A stretch of DNA of 64,000 nt from Phycomyces nitens (taxonomy: Eukaryota; Mucoromycota; Mucoromycetes; Mucorales; Phycomycetaceae), in assembly GCA_022702545.1 (NCBI GenBank), contig JAHRBC010000001.1:7688001-7752000 (forward strand). Direction: 5' to 3'. How positions within the stretch are numbered: the stretch's first letter is position 1; every line of letters starts with the position of its first letter. Positions 56,903 through 64,000 of the stretch are shown piece after piece. A program made the translations under genes and the position numbers. Under the pieces are notes generated by a model. That model saw only the letters and a program-made list of their open reading frames with translations. It did not search any database and was not told the origin of the DNA.

Positions 56903-59607
56903 ATGACGGAGATCAAAAAGGACGGTTACCTACTAGTCAAAGAAGACGGTCTACGAGCATGGATATGGTCAAAGAGATACGTCGTCCTTCGAGAGCAATC
57001 GTTGACATTCCACCGAAACGAGGTCAATATCCCCTTCCAACACCACCCTATAAAATACAAAGACTTCTTATGCTCCTCTTGACTATCTATAGCAAATGGG
57101 ACAGTGCGTGGCCCTGATCTTCCTCAAAGACATCAATGCCGTGACACGCGCTGAATTAAAAACACATTGTTTTGAACTGAGCACGAAACAAAAGACATAT
57201 TATGTGGCATGTAAGAATGATGAAGAGCTCTATTCCTGGATGGACGAAGTATACAACGTAAGTGAGGGGTCCAAGTGCATGGCCTCATGTCTCTGTCTAC
57301 TACTTGTCTTTAATCTCTAGCGTTCTCCTCTGGGTGCCTCTGGTCCTACAAATTTTGAGCACAAGGTTCATGTGGGCTATGACCCGATCACAGGCGCCTT
57401 CACTGTAAGTCACCATTACTACATTTCCAAACCAAGCTTATCTCGTGACCAATTCTCTTGTAAACTATAGGGCCTACCTGACCAGTGGAATGCCCTCTTG
57501 AAGGTGTCAAAAATCACCCCAGAAGATGCTGCAAAGAACCCTCAGGCAGTTCTCGAAGCACTGGAATTCTATGCAGAACAGACAAAGCAAGAAAAGGAAG
57601 AGTTTGCCAGACATGAAAAGGAAATTGTCTGGCCAAACAGCAAACCATTCAAACAAGACCCCGTCCAGCTCAAGCCAAGTCGATCCACACCTGCACCAAG
57701 GTACATTAGAGACCCACCCGTCATACCACCCTTGACAGAAACAGAGATACCAATAAGAGAAAAAGATATTGTGGACAGGTTAAAGAAAGACGTAGGTTGT
57801 GTATAATATGTATTGCTGTTAGTAATATTCTATCAATAGGCAAACATACCAGACAACATACCCACCAAAACATCTTCTACTCAGATACCCATCGTCAATT
57901 TGCCTTCTCCAGGTCTCTATAGGCACCCCTCTCAAAAGATAACTCCCACAATCCCTCCTACTCCACAGCCTTCTGTATCTACAACTGCCCCATCCCGTCT
58001 GATTTCACCCGAAAGAGCCCGATTTGAAAGAGAGAAGGAGCGGCTCAAAGAATCAGCCTTACTGTTACAACAGACCACTATTGAAAGACGAGCTCGCGAA
58101 AGACAGCCCCAGCCAGTCACCTCGGCTTCAACTTCAACTGCCCATTATTTGAGACAGTCCAATGAGCGTGACCGAATGCGGGAGAGAGAACGCGAACATA
58201 TCATGAACCTTCGTACTAGACCCCATCCCAAATTACATACCCCTCAACCACAACCACAACCACAGCAATCTACTCCAGTTCCCTCTTCAAATCCAATAGT
58301 AGAACCAAAGATATCGCCTCGAAGAAAGGAACAGAGGATAAGCACCATGTCAGACTCACAGATAATGGAAAGATTGAGTAAGTAGGAGGGTCGAGGGTCT
58401 TTGATATGGGGGTGGGTGAGGTAGCTAAGATTATTTCCAATAGGAACCGTGGTATCAACAGGAAATCCAAGTCTGCTTTATCGTAGATCAGAGCGTATTG
58501 GACAGGGGTAATTATTATTTATAGAGTGGCATTATCTCGAGTTTTCTTTTTTTTTTAAAGCAGTGCCCAAATATCTTTCATTAGAGCGTCTGGATCAGTA
58601 TATCTTGCTACACATCTTGTAACCCATTCAAAGGTGGCCATCAAACAGATGAATCTGGCTCGACAGGCTAGACTTGATTTGATCGTAAACGAGATTATGA
58701 TAATGCGAGAGTCTGGTCATGACAATATAGTCAATTTCCTTGATTCGTTCCTGGTATTAGGCGATTTGTGGGTGGTGATGGAGTATATGGAAGGAGGTGC
58801 ATTGACAGATGTAATTGAAAACAATACCATGACAGAGCAGGACATTGCCACCGTGTGCTTTGAGGTAAAAAGGATCTAGTGAAACCCCGATTTTTTATTT
58901 TTATTTTTATTAATTTTGAATTGGTTGCAGACGGCCAAGGGACTTCATCATCTTCACACCCAAAATATCATTCATAGAGACATCAAGTCTGATAATGTAT
59001 TGATGAACTTCCAGGGTCAGGTCAAGATCAGTAAGTAAAAAGACTTTCCAAAAAAAAAACTTGCGACTAAAGTCAATGTTGTCTAGGTGATTTTGGTTAT
59101 TGTGCTAAACTCACTGACCAGAAGAACAAGCGTGCAACTATGGTCGGGACACCGTATTGGGTAAGTACCCTTTGGCACCAAAGATTCTTATTAACACAAT
59201 GCATAACAGATGGCCCCAGAAGTAGTCAAACAAAAAGAGTATGGTGCAAAGGTTGACATTTGGTCATTGGGTATTATGGCCATCGAGATGATTGAAAATG
59301 AACCACCTTACTTGGATGAAGAACCTCTCAAGGCTCTTTATCTAATCGCAACAAATGGCACACCTTCACTAAAGAATCCCGAAAACTTATCAAGAGAACT
59401 AAAGGGATTCTTGGCAGTATGTTTGTGTGTAGATGTAAAATCACGAGCATCGTCTTCTGAGCTATTGGAGGTATGTTTCCAAAGGTCATTTAAAAGAGTT
59501 GTCTTTATTAAAAAAAAAGCCTTGGTTTCTTTCAATAGCACGATTTCATGAGAAAGGCTGGTCAGGTAGATCTCTTGTCCAGGCTATTGAAGTTTAAGCG
59601 AAAATAA
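56903..59607 (+). CDS. CLA4: Cla4-type p21-activated kinase (PH + CRIB + Ser/Thr kinase)
   Basis: PAK of the Cla4/Skm1 branch, an effector of Cdc42/Rac in polarity, septins and hyphal growth. Exons: 56903-57022, 57093-57257, 57321-57404, 57471-57791, 57840-58377, 58444-58507, 58585-58864, 58931-59030, 59087-59160, 59210-59470, 59539-59607 (691 aa). PH domain about 5-95 ([28 protein letters not shown]); CRIB near 104-118 ([14 protein letters not shown]); Pro/Arg-rich linker; kinase about 425-690 with [28 protein letters not shown] and [17 protein letters not shown]. The frame stays open upstream of the ATG to an acceptor at 56874 ('SSYHSKNKERKL'), so the true start may lie in an upstream exon. 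Head-to-head with the STE12-like gene. Confidence 0.93.
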
Positions 59608-61598
59608 TTAGCAACTATACACATTTTTTATATATCTATACATACACACATATGAATAAGAACTCCCAATATAATAACATCTTGTCCTCTTCAATACATC
59701 TATACCTCTGTTAATAAATGTAAATCTTTCTTGAAATATTGCCATTCGATACACTTTACCATATTTTTTTTTTTTCAACATGACTGCAATTCTTGAAAAT
59801 TGCAAGTTTGGCTATCTTGCCCACGAATTCTTGCTTGTGCATACATTTTGTATTATAAACTTGTTGATTGTGTGCAAAGAAACAGACAATAACAAAGCAT
59901 TGAATTCCTTGGCATCTGTGCACTTAATGAATATTAATATCATTGTCAGAAAATTTACTGCGCATTTTATACAATGCTAGACCGAAAAGAGCTATTTTAA
60001 TGGAATTAGTTCAATTGGACAATGGTTGGATTTTTATTTTTATTTTTTCTATTATTTCCTTCCTTTATCTTTCTTTTCAATTTACTCTATTTATGAAAGC
60101 TTACCTTCTGTTTTGTTTTGCTATACAATAAATTATAGCACCACGTTAGGTTTATCTTTAAAATATAGTTTAGGAAAACGATATGCATTTCAAAAGTATA
60201 GCGTATGCTGTTCTTGATTGCTAACTAGAACAGTCAGTATTTGGTACTAGCCGCAAACACAACCTCTTATGAGGAGTAATAGCCAGAATATAATACCAAG
60301 CATTCACGCAAGCTCATATACGTCAAGCCATCTTTTCTTTGGTTTTTTTTTCAGTGCGATTATTGGGACCACGGAAAAATAAAGGTTTAATTCATTTTGA
60401 CTGGAATAAATGACTCTAAAGATTTTGAATTGTATTTTATTTAGTTATTCAATTAAATCTGATCAATACAGGCTTCGAGAGAGAGAGAGAAACAAGGAAA
60501 TAACAAGACGTTTGCTGTCCCCGAGAGAAAAGGGGCCAGAACACTTTGGGAATTGGATATTGTGATCTGGCTGCCATCCGCTATCAGACTAATAGAAAAA
60601 AAAAGGTATACTATGGTACAAAAACATGTACTACTGTAGGACTATATTCAAAGCCCCAATTTTTTTTGGATGAGCCGTATTTCAAGAGCCATGGGCGTTG
60701 TACTTATCCAAGAATAAACCCGAATATGGATAAGGGATGGCCACAGTTTTAAGCCAACGATGATGAGCCATTAAACGGAGATACTATATTCCAGTATACA
60801 AAAGGTAAATATATATCTTGTTATCGCTTAAAGACGTATATTTGCAAGTAAACATTATATATATACTTGAATTACTATGTTCTTATTAATATTATATAGT
60901 ATACAAAAAGAGTCCAAGAGTCTTTTCAGTTTTTTCATTGAACATTAGCTAGGTGTAATAATGAGCAAAGATATTTATTTTTAGACGAATCGTACAGGAT
61001 GAATGCATTTTATGAGAGATAGTGTAATGTAAGTACAAGCCCAATAGTTTAATAAAGGATGTTTTCTGACCTTAATTGCTGATTATGTAACAATGTTTGA
61101 TATAAGCCTATACTTTAATGCTAATTTAGTATGAAAGGCAACGTACACAAAAACATGAGATCAATGATGAATATACTTTACGGCTGAAAAAATAAATATA
61201 AAAGAGATGTATTTATTGATGAATATTCATCTTTATATTCTTTTGATCCATTCAATTTACTTTTTGTTTCTTGCTTATTTCTCTCGCGGCTGGCTATTGA
61301 TTATAACCCTTTAATCTTTCATATTATTATTTTTTCAATTCACTGATTTCCCCAGGACATCCGAACAATTCGCGATTAAGAGCATAAATCATAATTGGTA
61401 TATTTTTTGTATATCGAAAATATTTACCACTAGAGCATAATTCATAAAGGTATAAAGTACAAATTAAAAGTTATGATATATATTTTATAATAAATCGGTT
61501 CAAGAAACATGTATATCTGCTAGAATCGGATTCTATGTTCGGTCGAGTTTCCATTGATAATGGAAACACATGGACTGATCTTGATGTTGAAAAACGTC
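59608..61598. other. Gene-poor region after the PAK gene
   Basis: AT-rich. A plus-strand frame at 60546-60752 (68 codons, 'YFKSHGRCTYPRINPNMDKGW') is less biased than the rest but unrecognised. GA microsatellite at about 60478-60492. No RNA gene seen. Confidence 0.45.
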
Positions 61599-61976
61599 TT
61601 ATGAGCTTGAAAATTGTGTGCAGTACTTCAAGTGATTTTTGAGAGTTTGTTGATTACGAAAACGCTGGGAGCAAAGCCTTTGTGTGCAGGGTATATCTCT
61701 TATGTGTATCTCTTGGTCTTCTTTTTTTAAGTAGAGTGGTAAGTATATAGTGGCTTTAGAACAAGTTCTTGACTTACCACGACAGACATCCGTTTGTTCT
61801 GATTCATCGACTTTTTTAAGACTATTTTTGAACTTAATGGCTTTGATCTTGTCCAAGAATCTTTCCAGCACATTTCTAGTGTTTAACTCTTCTGCAGGTT
61901 GTGAGTTCTCTCTTTCCAGAATCATTCGAAAGGAATGAAAAGGAAAGTCTGGTATTTCTGAAGATGCATTGGCCAT
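61599..61976 (-). CDS. Small putative zinc-finger protein
   Basis: A 125-codon minus-strand frame with balanced composition in AT-rich surroundings. The C-terminus has a C2H2-like finger ending in Cys: C-x4-C-x3-F-x5-L-x2-H-x3-C ('PCTQRLCSQRFRNQQTLKNH'). The N-terminal part is charged and helical (NVLERFLDKIKAIKFKN). The segment 61721-61777 begins GTAAGT and ends AAG, is 57 nt and has no stop, so it may be a small in-frame intron; without it the protein would be 106 aa. Could be a genuine small gene or a domesticated or decaying transposon-derived finger. I do not recognise a family. Confidence 0.5.
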   Translation of the reverse strand: MANASSEIPDFPFHSFRMILERENSQPAEELNTRNVLERFLDKIKAIKFKNSLKKVDESEQTDVCRGKSRTCSKATIYLPLYLKKEDQEIHIRDIPCTQRLCSQRFRNQQTLKNHLKYCTQFSSS

Positions 61977-64000
61977 CGCGAAGAGAATTAGTTAACTCAA
62001 TTACCAATGTTTTTTTATAAAGGGTTGTAGGTTACAAATATTTACAAATACAAGAGCGCTTATATAGCTGGATATAATCATCCTCTCAACATATATGGGT
62101 ATATGTTTTATGGCTTAAATGCTTGAATAAAGTTCGGTGAGGCTTCCACTAACAATATGGCTTAAAAAGACACGGCATATTGGGAACATGTTTATTTGAC
62201 TTTTTTGAGTATCGAATATGGCTTGAAAAGTCGAGGCATACCAGGAATTTTGTTTATTTAACTTTTCCAAAAATTGAATATGGTCGAGATGGCTGAGACG
62301 GCTTGAGATGGCTGAGATGGCTTAAAGATGTTAACGTTTCTTATATAATATAATAGCAATAACTAAACTTTAAAGAATGTCATTTGAATTTATAAATACA
62401 TCAATGGTTTGGCCCAGTCACAGACTTTGCAACCAATGGGTTTAGAGACGCGAAGATGTAAAGCACATAACTTATAGCAAGCTTTGATTCGTATCTCTGT
62501 AGGATTCTATATGTATTGCGGTGAGATGTTATGGTACAAAGTGTTTTCTTTAGAATGACCGACCTTTTTTTTTGAGCAGTAGGTTCTTGTTTTCCAAGTA
62601 TCGAAGGGTAGATGTAAAGTCTTCAAGTCTATGATAGATAGCTACCTCCACTTACCTATTATATTCTCAGTAGAGTGCCTATCCAACGTCCTCTTTACGT
62701 AAAAGAAAAGAGGATGGAAAAAATGATGAGTAAGTTAAAGAGGGAAGAGGAGGAGCATATTTTCTAAAAAAACAAGAGGAGTAGTTAGACTATTGATTTT
62801 TTAGAACCTTATGTGTATATGATATAACATATTGTCAGTTACTATAAAAAGACCACAAAAAAAGTTAAGTAACATATTTGAGAATGTGGTAATGTAATTT
62901 GAAGATATGGGTTCCAGGTGTCGAATAATTAATCATAAAAAAGCATAAATAACCAAAAGAATATAGAAAACACGTAGCATAAAAAAGAAATGTAATTGGT
63001 ACGAGCTCTTTTGAAAACAAAAAACACCTACCAAAGGCCTCGTTTTCTTTTCTATCTACCTAGATTTGCCTCTGTATCTTCTGTACATTTTTTTATTATA
63101 CAACAAGAATATTTATGAATAGACATCATTAGCACACTTTACTTGTTAAAGACAATTGTACAAATACCAGAGAGAGTTTGCTGAAAACAAACAAATTATT
63201 CTTCCAAAAAGAAGAGGATTAATGCCAAGCCGCTATTCTCAGTTAATCACATTGTTTGATCAAATGTAAGCATTACTTTTGAGGGATATTGGTGTGTACA
63301 GCTTAGAACTTAAATACATTACTGGAAATACACCGAGACCTAAAAATAAAGGAACTCATAGCCTGCTAAGCCCAAGTCAGGTATCCATTGCTTCATAAAT
63401 CAAGAGAAATATAATATAATAATGCAAGTAGACCATAAATTCGACAATATATAGTGTTAATTATATATTGATATTCTTGGGCCACCAATTGTATCTATAG
63501 CTAATTGGGAGTGTTTATGCATTCAAAGGTTAACCTGTATATTATGGACCGAATACTCTTTTCAATATCATCCAAAAGGGTATTCGGTTGAATCGAGACA
63601 AGGGTTTTGATAAAGTCAATCAATTAAAAAAAAATCAACTTGTGCTGCTTCTTCCACACTGCTGGTATAATACTCATCTATTTGCTACCAATGGTCTCTT
63701 GTAGTCTGAAGTTGATACTACCAGAATATCGCTTAAATCTACCAAGAAAGGGAGATGCCCTTCTCTCAGCGCCTAAACGTACTTTGAAGAAACGTTTATT
63801 GTGAGGCGACTTTTAAATCTCCGGTATTCTTATAGAAGCACCCCCCCTAATCCCCTAAAAACTTCATAATTGGTGAGATAAAGGTGTAGAGAAGACCAGT
63901 ATTGCTGTCCCAAAATATTTTCAAGGTCCATTGCTTTTGTGAAGCTTGGGGTGAGATATATCAAACCAAACGATGAAATTCTAGTTGATGGGGCTTCAAT
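61977..64000. other. Gene-poor region to the window end
   Basis: AT-rich, with the tandem repeat at 62154-62276 and poly-A/T runs. No coding frame or RNA gene recognised; the last 400 nt are slightly GC-richer and may belong to something continuing past the edge. Confidence 0.45.
62154..62276. repeat. Two tandem, diverged 61-62-bp units
   Basis: Both units start AATATGGCTT(A/G)AAAAG and share 'gtttattt.actttt' and a terminal 'tg/cg' before the next AATATGG. A third AATATGG at 62277 leads into short GAGATGGCT repeats (62286-62330). Confidence 0.8.

Noticed and set aside
60546..60752. 68-codon plus-strand frame downstream of PAK
   Set aside because: Mixed composition, but no homology recognised, no splice partners and poly-A runs inside; not enough to call a gene.

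Overview
The window is eukaryotic and fungal. Genes are compact, carry many introns of about 40-150 nt with GTAAGT-like donors, and sit in AT-rich intergenic DNA full of simple repeats and decayed Tc1/mariner elements. The gene set (Ctf18, Wss1, Vsb1/YGR125W-like SulP, uL3, PSP1, Nem1, Mic26/27, Ste12-like factor with C-terminal C2H2 fingers, Cla4-type PAK) fits a filamentous fungus. The intron density suggests an early-diverging lineage such as Mucoromycota; that placement is inference. I rebuilt gene models by hand from splice sites and family conservation. Every multi-exon model keeps one open frame; most close to a plausible full-length protein, but the 5' ends of WSS1 and the PAK gene are uncertain.

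Layout. 1-10 kb: gene-poor, with at least two diverged Tc1-like transposase relics and one unexplained GC-richer island. 10-14.1 kb: full ABCB-type (P-glycoprotein) transporter. 14.8-23.5 kb: CTF18 (+, 19 exons), WSS1 (-) tail-to-tail with it, then the Vsb1-like SulP/STAS/cNMP transporter (+) head-to-head with WSS1. 23.5-27.5 kb: gene-poor. 27.5-40.3 kb: a tail-anchored coiled-coil protein of unknown function, RPL3, a PSP1-domain protein, a Nem1/Dullard phosphatase (-), an EEIG1/EHBP1 NT-C2 protein, a macrodomain hydrolase and a MICOS Mic26/27 protein (-). 40.3-48.1 kb: a 4.1-kb near-perfect palindrome with two arms of about 1.49 kb, each carrying a tRNA-derived SINE-like unit, flanked on both sides by Tc1 relics. 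48.1-53.2 kb: secreted flavin amine oxidase (-) and Ste12-like factor (-). 56.9-59.6 kb: Cla4-type PAK kinase (+), head-to-head with the Ste12-like gene. 59.6-64 kb: gene-poor, with one small candidate zinc-finger gene.

Functional grouping. CTF18 and WSS1 both serve chromosome maintenance. The PAK kinase and the Ste12-like factor are classic upstream and downstream members of fungal MAPK morphogenesis signalling. The most unusual material is in gene architecture: a 14-nt microexon that supplies the second zinc-binding histidine of the Wss1 protease; RPL3 with its ATG alone in exon 1 followed by 8-nt and 11-nt exons; 14-nt and 22-nt exons in the Vsb1-like gene; two GC-AG introns in the Nem1 gene; and in-frame multiple-of-three introns that look like plain ORF. 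Simple ORF calling would miss or mis-translate all of these.
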